DNA from: an uncultured Oscillospiraceae bacterium
GTDB taxonomy: Bacteria; Bacillota; Clostridia; Oscillospirales; Acutalibacteraceae
NCBI GenBank assembly: GCA_900543395.1
Contig: UQQT01000038.1
Location: forward strand, 1 to 21,300
Length of the DNA stretch: 21,300 nt
Reading direction: 5' to 3'
The first letter of the stretch is position 1, and every line of letters begins with the position of its first letter. The position numbers were made by a program, and so were the translations under genes. This document shows, piece by piece, positions 1 through 7,078 of the stretch. The notes below the pieces were generated by a model, which saw only the letters and a list, made by a program, of their open reading frames with translations, made no database searches and had not been told where the DNA came from.

Positions 1-175
1 TATATTTAAGTAAATTAATGATAAACCGGTATTAAAATATGTTCTGAATATTTTGTTGTTTTTTGCAATTTCTTTTGCACTTTTGTTAGGAATCCCGATT
101 GATTTGGCAGACTTATGCTCTGCTTTTTTCGTAACCTCTATTTGTTGTATCCCAACCTTTATTATAAAGCCTTAT

Positions 176-212
176 AAAAATCCTCCCGAATTGCTTACAA
201 CCGGGAGGATTT
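176..212 (-). terminator. Rho-independent terminator of the MMPL-lipoprotein operon
   Basis: Positions 178-188 and 202-212 form a perfect 11-bp stem (CCTCCCG / CGGGAGG core plus A-T pairs) with a 13-nt loop. Read on the minus strand it is followed by a run of T. It lies about 20 bp after the stop codon of the lipoprotein gene, so it ends that operon. The roughly 170 bases to its left hold no gene I can support. Confidence 0.85.
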
Positions 213-229
213 GTTCATTTATTCGTCGA

Positions 230-1813
230 TTAATTCGCCTTTTCGGACGTTGTTTCCGTCTTGGGAATACTTATCGGATCAACCTTACAGATAAACATAA
301 GACTCGTCTCCATATAGTCGGGAGCAGAAGTATAAATTCTGTTCTTCTGACCGAGCTGAACCCACTTTGCAGTTCTTGCGATAAGCTCATCGTCGGAGGA
401 CGCGAGCGTTATACTGTCGCTCGAACTCGACTGTGCGAGAGTGTTCAGAGCGTTCGTAAGGTCGGTCATGGTCGAGGTCGACATTAGCTTCGTTAAAACG
501 TCGATAAGCTCCTCGTTATCGTCTAAGAACTTAGAAAGCTTTTCGAGCTCCTTCATAGTCTGCGGCAGATTCTCAAGAGCCTTTGCCACCTCGGGATCAT
601 CGAGAGCCTTCTGTAATTTCTCAAGTATCGGGGAAACCTCCTCCATACCCTCGGAAATGCTCGAAAGCGACGAAAGAAGATTCTTCAAAAGAGGTACATT
701 GGAAACCGTCGAAATAACGCTCTCAATATCGCTCGACTGCACGGTATTGAGGAATTTTTTAAGCGCCTCGATATCGTCTGCCGTCAGCGTTTTACCCATT
801 ACGTCGAACAGCGCTTTGTTTTCGCTGTAAAGCTTCGACGCGCTCTTGATAGTATCGGTAAGCTCCGAAAATGCATTTTGGTTTTCGAGGAACTTCTGAA
901 TAACGTTGTTGGGGTCAACCTGCGCAACGGTAGTTTTAAGTGCATTTATTTTATTTAATACTTCCTTAACGTCATCAAGCGACTGGGGAAGATTAACATC
1001 AAGATCCATAGCGCATACGGGAAGAGTTACAAGATACATGTCTCCGCTCTCGAAATTCGTAACGTCGGCAGTGAGCGTAAACGTATCGGGAAAAACAAGA
1101 TCCTTAAACTGCTCGTTGTTCGTGTCTATACCGAGACTCTGATTAAGTCCCGGAGCACCGACGAATCCGACCATCTCGTTGCTTCCCGTTCCGAGAGACA
1201 TTCCCGTCGACACCTTTATATTCGAATATACGCTGTAGTCGAGAATCATTCCGCCGGCAACGACAACGGGGTTATAAATCGTGATTTTCTTTCCGTTGAT
1301 TTCTACCTCTTCGCTTATATTGTTAGTAAGCTTTATCTCCATTTTGAATTTACCGGATTTGCCGGCAAGGTCGCCCGGGGAAACCTCCGTCTCGTTGAGA
1401 TAATACTTAATGCTTGCGGTAACGGGCATCTGCTTATCAGACGTGCCGTTATAGTAAAGGTCGGTCGAGGAAATGTTCCAGTACATTTTACCGTCCTCGG
1501 AGACGGGGGTGTTGTGACCCTTGGCGTCCTTAACATTTTTCAGATCGGTCGAATCGAGAACCTTTACACCCGAAAGCTCCGTATGAAGATGGTCCGTTAC
1601 CGTAATGTATCTCGGCGAACCGTCGGGATTAAGGTTAGCGTATACGGTTTCGGATTTTTTTACCTTATCGGTCGTCTGGGTATAAACGGGGTTAGTATAT
1701 TCCGTAGTGGGCTCGTCGTCTGTTTTTGAGGACGAACAGGAGGTGAATCCAGTCATCACAATCGCGGCTGTCGTAAATACGGAAACTATTGAAGCGAGCT
1801 TTTTCTTAATCAT
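230..1813 (-). CDS. Lipoprotein paired with MMPL transporter, function unknown
   Basis: A 527-residue exported lipoprotein. The N-terminus has a basic start (MIKKK), a hydrophobic segment and a lipobox ending in Cys26 (GFTSC), followed by a Ser/Thr/acid-rich linker. The segment around residues 55-75 (ETVYANLNPDGSPRYITVTD) resembles the N-terminal strand region of extracellular proteins that accompany MMPL or YhgE/Pip-type membrane proteins in Clostridia; this is recognition by eye. Residues of about 285-480 are leucine-rich and helical, likely forming coiled coils. The ATG overlaps the TGA of the upstream transporter (ATGA), and an AAGGAG site lies 8 bases before it, so the two are translationally coupled. 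A role as extracytoplasmic partner or periplasmic-adaptor analogue of the transporter is inferred. Substrate is unknown. Confidence 0.8.
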   Translation of the reverse strand: MIKKKLASIVSVFTTAAIVMTGFTSCSSSKTDDEPTTEYTNPVYTQTTDKVKKSETVYANLNPDGSPRYITVTDHLHTELSGVKVLDSTDLKNVKDAKGHNTPVSEDGKMYWNISSTDLYYNGTSDKQMPVTASIKYYLNETEVSPGDLAGKSGKFKMEIKLTNNISEEVEINGKKITIYNPVVVAGGMILDYSVYSNIKVSTGMSLGTGSNEMVGFVGAPGLNQSLGIDTNNEQFKDLVFPDTFTLTADVTNFESGDMYLVTLPVCAMDLDVNLPQSLDDVKEVLNKINALKTTVAQVDPNNVIQKFLENQNAFSELTDTIKSASKLYSENKALFDVMGKTLTADDIEALKKFLNTVQSSDIESVISTVSNVPLLKNLLSSLSSISEGMEEVSPILEKLQKALDDPEVAKALENLPQTMKELEKLSKFLDDNEELIDVLTKLMSTSTMTDLTNALNTLAQSSSSDSITLASSDDELIARTAKWVQLGQKNRIYTSAPDYMETSLMFICKVDPISIPKTETTSEKAN

Positions 1814-4146
1814 TTCTTTCTCTCCTTTTCCGCCTTTTTCGTTTGTTTGCCGGTTTTCCGGTTATCGTCTTTTTTATTTGATTTTTTTAAATCCCTGTTT
1901 TTGAGCCTCTCGTCATGCTTTGCTTTACGCTCGGCGCGTTTTTCGGCTCTCAACTGCTTCTGTTTTTCTTTCTGAACATAAGGATTTCTCAAAACCCTTA
2001 TTTCGTCCGCGGCAAGGTCGATTGTCTCGCCCTCGGGACCTTCGACTACAAGCGGTACGCTTCCCTTGTTGCGCTTCCAGCCGGCTGTCGTCTTTTCGAT
2101 GACCTTATCGGAAACGATAAGAAGCGACGGCAGGAATACTACGATTACCACAGCGCTGACGATTGAACCCCTTGCGAGAAGGGCGCATATCTGCTTTACT
2201 ATATCGATATCGCTCAGACAGTAAACTCCGAAGGTCGCACAGAAGAATACAAGTGCGCTCTGGAATATCGATCTGTCCGCAGAGTCCGCGGCTTTTCTCA
2301 TAGCCGTAACTCTGTCCGGAGTGTGGCTCAATTCTTCTTTATACCTCGTTGTAAGAAGTATTGCATAGTCGACCGTCGCGCCGAGCTGAACACAGCTTAC
2401 GACTGTGGGGGCGATAAACGGAATCTCCGAATTCAATATCGTCGAAATCGACATATTCAGCATAATGGCAAGCTCAATTGACGCAACAAGCAGAACAGGC
2501 AGCGAGCCGGATTTTAAGCAAAACGCGATAACGGCGAATATTGCCGCTATCGAAATAATATTCGTTACGACGAAGTCGACGTTTGTAACGTCTATAAGAT
2601 CCTTTGTCATAACGCCCTCGCCCGTCAGAAGCGATCCGCTGTCAAAGCTCTTGGCAATCCTTGTAATTTCATCTATCTGTGCATTTATCGGGTCGGTTGC
2701 GGATTCATAACTTGTATTAATCATTATCATCTGCTTACCGCCGGTCGCAAGTATTGACTTCACGGAGTCGGGAAGTATCGTCGACGGTATGCTCGAACCG
2801 ACGATCGAATTCATTCCGAGTACGCTTGTAACGCCGTCAACCTTTTCTATTTCCTTGAGCATTTGTGTAACGTTGTCGCCGGCTATCGAGTCGTCGATTA
2901 TAAGGAAGTGAGTCGTCGTCATGCCGAAATCCTCTTTAAGGGTATTGAGCGCGACTATCGAATCCATATCGTCCGGCATCGACTTCATAACATTATAATA
3001 CTTGGGAACGTTGTTGTTTCCTATATAAGCGGGAATTATGAGAATGACAAATATAATCGCAAAAATCTTGCTGTGCTTCGTTGTAAATTTATTAATCGGC
3101 TTAAAGCTCGGTATAAGACTCTTATGCGTGGACGAATATATCTGTTTTTCAAACGTAAGGAGCAGGGCGGGGAGCACGACAACTACCGTTACTATACCGA
3201 GAACAACGCCCTTTGCCATAACAAGACCGATATCAAGTCCGAGCGTCAGCTTCATAAAGCACAGCGCGACGAATCCGAATACCGTTGTAAGCGAGCTGCC
3301 TGCAAGAGATACGAACGTACTCGCTATGGCGTGCGCCATGGCGTTCTTGTGATCCCTCGGCGTTTTCATACGCTCCTCCGTGTATCTGTCCATCAGGAAT
3401 ACGGAGTAGTCCATCGTAACGCCGAGCTGAAGAATAGCAGCAATACACTGCGTTATATATGATATCTGACCGAATATTATATTCGAGCCCATATTGTAAA
3501 TAACGGCAAGACCGAGCGCGGCAAGCAAAACGAACGGCAAAGCAAAGCTCTCCATTGTAAACATCAGCGCGCACAGCGACAAAATAACCGCGGCGGCTAT
3601 GTATATGGGAGCCTCCTTGTTAGCAAGCTCGCCGGATTCCTCAAATATAGCGGACATACCGCTCATAAGACACTGCTTTGATATAACGGATTTTATCTGC
3701 TTTACCGTATTCAGAGTTTCCTTTGACGCACTTGCTCCGTTATATCTTATAATCATCAGCGTGCTTTTTCCGTCCTTTGAGTAAAGCATGCTTGAAAGAA
3801 CATCGGGCATTATCTCCTCGGGAATAGGTGCGTCGAGAACGCTTCCGAGCCACATGACGTCGGCAACGCCGTCGATCTGCGACACCTTTTGCTCTGTCTG
3901 ATTCATGTCGTCCCACGCCATGTCCCTCATGACGACTATCGACATTGACGCGCTGTGGAACGTCTCGTCAAGCACGGTCTCTCCCTGTACGGATTCAAGA
4001 TCGTCCGGCAGATACGACAGGATATCATAGTTAACATACGTTGCGAAATAGCCTATTGCGGACGGGATAACAAGCAAAAACGCGATAATCATTATCAGCT
4101 TGGGATGTCCCGCAATCCAATGGGCGAGTTTATTTATCACTGTCAA
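1810..4146 (-). CDS. MMPL-family (RND superfamily) membrane transporter
   Basis: A 778-residue polytopic protein with the duplicated RND layout: one membrane helix, an extracytoplasmic domain and about five helices, repeated. The repeats start near residues 15 and 360. Each carries the MMPL helix motif with its proton-relay aspartate: GVTMDYSVF (242-250, Asp246) and GATVDYAIL (589-597, Asp593). Members of the family use the proton gradient to export lipids, peptides or drugs; the substrate here cannot be read. The last 50 or so residues form an unusually Lys/Arg-rich cytoplasmic tail. The longest frame begins with TTG at 4146, only 4 bases after AAGGAG. The GTG at 4140, 10 bases after the same site, is an equally good start. 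It is the first gene of a two-gene operon with the lipoprotein. Confidence 0.9.
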   Translation of the reverse strand: MTVINKLAHWIAGHPKLIMIIAFLLVIPSAIGYFATYVNYDILSYLPDDLESVQGETVLDETFHSASMSIVVMRDMAWDDMNQTEQKVSQIDGVADVMWLGSVLDAPIPEEIMPDVLSSMLYSKDGKSTLMIIRYNGASASKETLNTVKQIKSVISKQCLMSGMSAIFEESGELANKEAPIYIAAAVILSLCALMFTMESFALPFVLLAALGLAVIYNMGSNIIFGQISYITQCIAAILQLGVTMDYSVFLMDRYTEERMKTPRDHKNAMAHAIASTFVSLAGSSLTTVFGFVALCFMKLTLGLDIGLVMAKGVVLGIVTVVVVLPALLLTFEKQIYSSTHKSLIPSFKPINKFTTKHSKIFAIIFVILIIPAYIGNNNVPKYYNVMKSMPDDMDSIVALNTLKEDFGMTTTHFLIIDDSIAGDNVTQMLKEIEKVDGVTSVLGMNSIVGSSIPSTILPDSVKSILATGGKQMIMINTSYESATDPINAQIDEITRIAKSFDSGSLLTGEGVMTKDLIDVTNVDFVVTNIISIAAIFAVIAFCLKSGSLPVLLVASIELAIMLNMSISTILNSEIPFIAPTVVSCVQLGATVDYAILLTTRYKEELSHTPDRVTAMRKAADSADRSIFQSALVFFCATFGVYCLSDIDIVKQICALLARGSIVSAVVIVVFLPSLLIVSDKVIEKTTAGWKRNKGSVPLVVEGPEGETIDLAADEIRVLRNPYVQKEKQKQLRAEKRAERKAKHDERLKNRDLKKSNKKDDNRKTGKQTKKAEKERKK

Positions 4147-4236
4147 TCAACTCCTTAGCTGTAAAATCTTTTAATATATATTCTATTAACGCAGATATAA
4201 TAAACCCGTTTTTTAAACTAAATGTTAAATATCATT

Positions 4237-4261
4237 CGTCTGTTTATTAAATTTACAGATG
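4237..4261. promoter_or_regulatory. Inverted repeat upstream of the MMPL operon, possible operator
   Basis: CGTCTGT at 4237-4243 and ACAGATG at 4255-4261 form a 7-bp inverted repeat (one G-T pair) around an A/T-only centre. It lies about 90 bp upstream of the transporter start. A second CGTCTGT copy occurs at 4297-4303, partly paired with ACAG at 4311-4314 inside the glyQS terminator hairpin. MMPL exporters are often controlled by TetR-type repressors that bind such palindromes, so an operator is plausible. No regulator gene lies nearby in the window, so this is weak. Confidence 0.25.
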
Positions 4262-4289
4262 ATGTTTATTTGACATTTGTATATCATTA

Positions 4290-4325
4290 AAGCCCCCGTC
4301 TGTAATTTAAACAGTTCAAGGGCTT
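4290..4325 (-). terminator. Probable terminator of glyQS
   Basis: AAGCCC at 4290-4295 pairs with GGGCTT at 4320-4325, and an inner stem CTGT/ACAG (4300-4303 with 4311-4314) extends it. It starts 10 bp after the glyQS stop codon. On the minus strand only three T follow the stem, so it may be a modest terminator. Confidence 0.55.
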
Positions 4326-4335
4326 ATTTTGTCAT

Positions 4336-5715
4336 TTAGAATTTAATTCTGTCCTCAATATAGGAAACAAGCTCGCCGACGGGAAGTCTTATCTGCTCCA
4401 TTGAATCGCGGTCGCGTACGGTAACGCATCCGTCGCTCTCGGAATCAAAATCGTAAGTAATGCAGAACGGCGTGCCTATCTCATCCTCACGGCGATATCT
4501 CTTGCCGATAGATCCGGTTTCGTCAAAATCCGTCATGAAGCTCTTGCTTAACATATCGTAAACCTCCAGAGCCTTCGGAGAAAGCTTCTTTGAAAGCGGA
4601 AGAACGGCGGCCTTGTAGGGAGCGATTGCAGGCGAGAGATGAAGAACGGTACGAACGTCGTTTTTCTCCTCGTCGAGAACCTCCTCGTCGTAAGCCTCGC
4701 ACAAAAGCGCGAGAACCGTTCTGTCAAGACCGTAGGTAGACTCGATTATGAACGGGATATATCTCTCGTTCGTTTCCGGATCAAGGTATTCAAGCTTCTG
4801 TCCGGAATACTCCTGATGTCTCGTAAGGTCGAAATTCGTTCTGTTGTGAGTACCGTTGATTTCACCCCAGCCGAACGGAAAAAGAAACTCGATATCGCAC
4901 GCGGCCTTTGCGTAGTGCGCGAGTTTTTCGTGGTCGTGATATCTTAAATGCTCCGCGGGGATTCCGAGGTCGGTATAATATTTGAATCCGTATTTCTTAA
5001 AATACTCGTAAAGCTCAGCGTCGGTACCCTCCTTGCAGAAGGTCTGGAACTCCATCTGCTCGAACTCAATCGTTCTGAACGTGAAGTTACCGGGGGTAAT
5101 CTCGTTTCTGAACGCCTTGCCTATCTGACCGATGCTGAACGGAAGCTTCGCTCTCATACTGCGCTGAACGTTCTGATAGTTAACATACTCGCCCTGTGCG
5201 TTTTCGGGACGCAGATAGATAATACTCTTGGAATCGTTCGTGACGCCTCTGTACGTCTGGAACATCAGATTAAATTCACGTATATCCGTAAAATTATGCT
5301 TACCGCAGTTGGGACATGGAATGTGATGATCCTTTATGTATTGGAACATCTCCTCCTTCGTCATTCCGTCGGCATGCGCGTTCGGGTCGAAATCGTCAAT
5401 AAGATTGTCGGCTCTGTGACGCATTTTGCACTCCTTGCAGTCAAGAAGAGGGTCGGAAAAGCTCGCTACATGTCCGCTTGCCTCCCAGACGCGGGGATGC
5501 ATAAGAATATCCGCGTCAACCTCGTAGCTGTTTCTGCGTTCCTGAATAAATCTCTTTCTCCACGTATCCTTTACATTATTTTTAAGTCTCGCTCCGAGAG
5601 GGCCGTAATCCCACGTATTCGCAAGACCTCCGTAGATATCGCTGCCGGGGAATATAAAACCCCTGCCCTTGCAGAGAGCGACGATTTTTTCCATTGTTTT
5701 ATCCTGATTGTCCAT
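4336..5715 (-). CDS. glyQS: Glycine--tRNA ligase (single-chain alpha2 type)
   Basis: A 459-residue class II aminoacyl-tRNA synthetase that charges tRNA-Gly using ATP. Motif 1 region GLANTWDYGPLGARLKNN lies at 30-47. A zinc-binding knuckle is formed by Cys93/Cys96 and Cys134/Cys137. Motif 2 (FRNEITPGNFTFRTIEFEQM, about 202-221) follows, and motif 3 (STYGLDRT) lies near 330 before the C-terminal anticodon-binding domain. Length and motifs match the homodimeric archaeal/eukaryal-like form rather than the alpha2-beta2 GlyQ+GlyS form. The ATG at 5715 has GGGAGG 7 bases upstream. It appears monocistronic, with its own promoter and terminator. Confidence 0.97.
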   Translation of the reverse strand: MDNQDKTMEKIVALCKGRGFIFPGSDIYGGLANTWDYGPLGARLKNNVKDTWRKRFIQERRNSYEVDADILMHPRVWEASGHVASFSDPLLDCKECKMRHRADNLIDDFDPNAHADGMTKEEMFQYIKDHHIPCPNCGKHNFTDIREFNLMFQTYRGVTNDSKSIIYLRPENAQGEYVNYQNVQRSMRAKLPFSIGQIGKAFRNEITPGNFTFRTIEFEQMEFQTFCKEGTDAELYEYFKKYGFKYYTDLGIPAEHLRYHDHEKLAHYAKAACDIEFLFPFGWGEINGTHNRTNFDLTRHQEYSGQKLEYLDPETNERYIPFIIESTYGLDRTVLALLCEAYDEEVLDEEKNDVRTVLHLSPAIAPYKAAVLPLSKKLSPKALEVYDMLSKSFMTDFDETGSIGKRYRREDEIGTPFCITYDFDSESDGCVTVRDRDSMEQIRLPVGELVSYIEDRIKF

Positions 5716-5733
5716 TGTTAAACCTCCCGAAAA

Positions 5734-5750
5734 CGCAGACGGCTTCTGCG
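5734..5750 (-). promoter_or_regulatory. Short leader hairpin before glyQS
   Basis: CGCAGA (5734-5739) and TCTGCG (5745-5750) form a 6-bp stem with a 5-nt loop in the untranslated leader. On the minus strand TTTTC follows, then the GGGAGG ribosome binding site. It is too small to be a T-box. It could be a small attenuator or simply a leader stem. Confidence 0.4.
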
Positions 5751-5771
5751 CTTTCTTTTTATATTATAATA

Positions 5772-5800
5772 ATATTATTATACCTTTATAGATTTGTCAA
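5772..5800 (-). promoter_or_regulatory. Sigma-A promoter of glyQS
   Basis: On the minus strand TTGACA (5795-5800) is followed after exactly 17 bases by TAATAT (5772-5777). This predicts a leader of about 50 nt before the ATG. Several overlapping TATAAT-like hexamers occur here, so the exact -10 is uncertain. Confidence 0.7.
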
Positions 5801-5817
5801 GTATCCGTAAGCGAGGC

Positions 5818-5979
5818 TATTACTCTGTAACGCCTAAAAGTTTGCATCTGATTGCAAGTATGGCAGTGTTTAACAAGGATAAAAACGCAGGCATGCTGTC
5901 GCCTATCAAGTTTGAAGACGCAGTTAAACGCTGTCATACGCCGTAATGCTTGTAAAGTTTTAGGCGGTGCAGAGTGATA
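5818..5979. mobile_element. MITE-like inverted-repeat element, IS remnant
   Basis: A 29-bp imperfect terminal inverted repeat is visible: 5818-5846 matches the reverse complement of 5951-5979 at 24 of 29 positions, sharing CGCCTAAAA. Inside, on the plus strand, a short frame (ATG at 5860, stop at 5941-5943) encodes a peptide containing GMLSPIKFEDAV. This resembles the LSPxEFE C-terminus of IS3-family transposases. An inner boundary starting TG (5826) and ending CA (5971) would fit IS3 ends; the outer repeat is flanked by TA on both sides, which would instead fit a TA-duplicating family. No clear target duplication is seen. The right repeat runs into hemW and provides its last five residues and stop codon. 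Confidence 0.6.
5860..5943 (+). pseudogene. Transposase C-terminal remnant
   Basis: A 27-codon frame inside the inverted-repeat element. Its middle, GMLSPIKFED, is similar to the C-terminal end of the IS3-family integrase-core (rve) domain, which typically reads LSPxEFE. Everything upstream of it in a transposase is missing, and no Shine-Dalgarno sequence precedes it. It is best read as the leftover 3' end of a transposase gene in an internally deleted element. The match is short and made by eye. Confidence 0.4.
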
Positions 5980-7078
5980 TTATACAATTTGAAAGCAAAA
6001 ATCCGTTTTTCGTAAGTCTTATTCCGTTTTCGTCCGAAACAAGAAGCCCCGCCTTTTCGAATTCAGCGCATTTTCGGCGCATTTTTTTCGGAATTCCAAA
6101 TCCGAAACGCTTTTTAACGTCCGTCTCCTTTAATCCGTCGGCAAGTCTTAACCGAAGCATTACGAATTCATTAAAATCTCCGCCGTACGATTCGAATAAA
6201 GCCTTTTCGCCTTTTATAAACGAATCGATATCACGTTTATAATAAAAACGGCTGTTATTTATAAACGAGTGCGCCGCCGGACCTATGCCGAGGTAATTTT
6301 CATCAAGCCAGTACTTTAAATTGTGACGGCTTTCGTACGATTTATAGGAAAAATTCGAAATTTCGTACTGCTTCATCCCGTTTTCCTCAAGATATCCGCA
6401 CAGCGACAGGTACATATCGCACACCTCGTCCTCGCCGGGGAGAACGAGCTTATCGCCCATTTTCGCAAAATGCGTGCCGGGTTCGACTTTGAGCATATAC
6501 GCGCTGACGTGCTTAACGCCCGAATCGATACAGAATTTCGCACTTTTAAGAAGCGTTTTTTCGCTCTGAGACGGAATACCTATCATTATGTCGAGCGAAA
6601 TATTTTCAATTCCGGCCCTCTGCGCGTCCGATACGGCCTGCCTTACTTTGTTAGAATCCGCAAGCCTGCCGAGCTTCCTGCGTTCAATATCGGAGCTTGA
6701 CTGCATGCCGAGCGAAATGCGGTTGACTCCGTAAAAATTCAATTTCTTAAAAAATTCGGAATCAACCGTCGACGGATTGCACTCGACGGTAATCTCACAG
6801 TTTTCGCTGATTTTATAATTTTTCCGCGCCGAATCGAGAATTTTACCGATAATATCCGCGCCGAGCACGGACGGAGTGCCTCCGCCGAAGTAGACAGTAT
6901 CGAATTTAAAATCGAAATCCTTTGTAAATTCCGCGCCTCTGACGTTCGTTTCTATTTCATCAATAACGCTTTCGGCATATTTTAACGCCGAATCCCCGTT
7001 ATATCTTAACGAATAAAAATCGCAGTACGGGCATTTCGACATGCAAAACGGAACATGAATATATAATCCCGCGTTCAT
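5960..7078 (-). CDS. hemW: HemW, radical SAM haem chaperone
   Basis: A 372-residue radical SAM protein. The 4Fe-4S ligands are Cys12, Cys16 and Cys19 (CMSKCPYC), the SAM-binding GGGTPS motif lies at 65-70, and RISLGMQS near 140 follows the HemW pattern. The last 90 or so residues form the HemN C-terminal domain. HemW was long annotated as oxygen-independent coproporphyrinogen III oxidase; characterised members bind haem and insert it into target proteins. Start and stop are fused with lepA (TGATG, one shared base) and no clear Shine-Dalgarno is present, so translation probably depends on coupling. The final residues (SLCTA and stop) come from the inverted repeat of the adjacent mobile remnant, so the native C-terminus may have been replaced. 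Confidence 0.93.
   Translation of the reverse strand: MNAGLYIHVPFCMSKCPYCDFYSLRYNGDSALKYAESVIDEIETNVRGAEFTKDFDFKFDTVYFGGGTPSVLGADIIGKILDSARKNYKISENCEITVECNPSTVDSEFFKKLNFYGVNRISLGMQSSSDIERRKLGRLADSNKVRQAVSDAQRAGIENISLDIMIGIPSQSEKTLLKSAKFCIDSGVKHVSAYMLKVEPGTHFAKMGDKLVLPGEDEVCDMYLSLCGYLEENGMKQYEISNFSYKSYESRHNLKYWLDENYLGIGPAAHSFINNSRFYYKRDIDSFIKGEKALFESYGGDFNEFVMLRLRLADGLKETDVKKRFGFGIPKKMRRKCAEFEKAGLLVSDENGIRLTKNGFLLSNCIISLCTA

Noticed and set aside
1..174. An open minus-strand frame with a Lys-rich translation (for example KSAKSIGIPNKSAKEIAKN) running to the left edge
   Set aside because: It has no ATG/GTG/TTG start with a ribosome binding site, lies just after a terminator, and is A/T-rich. 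It may be chance; the region left of the window would be needed.
2863..3462. A 199-residue plus-strand frame opposite the MMPL gene
   Set aside because: Antisense shadow; composition is Arg/Tyr/His-rich as expected from reading a membrane-protein gene backwards.
4948..5721. A 257-residue plus-strand frame opposite glyQS
   Set aside because: It is the antisense shadow of the conserved synthetase gene, with no ribosome binding site or recognisable domain.
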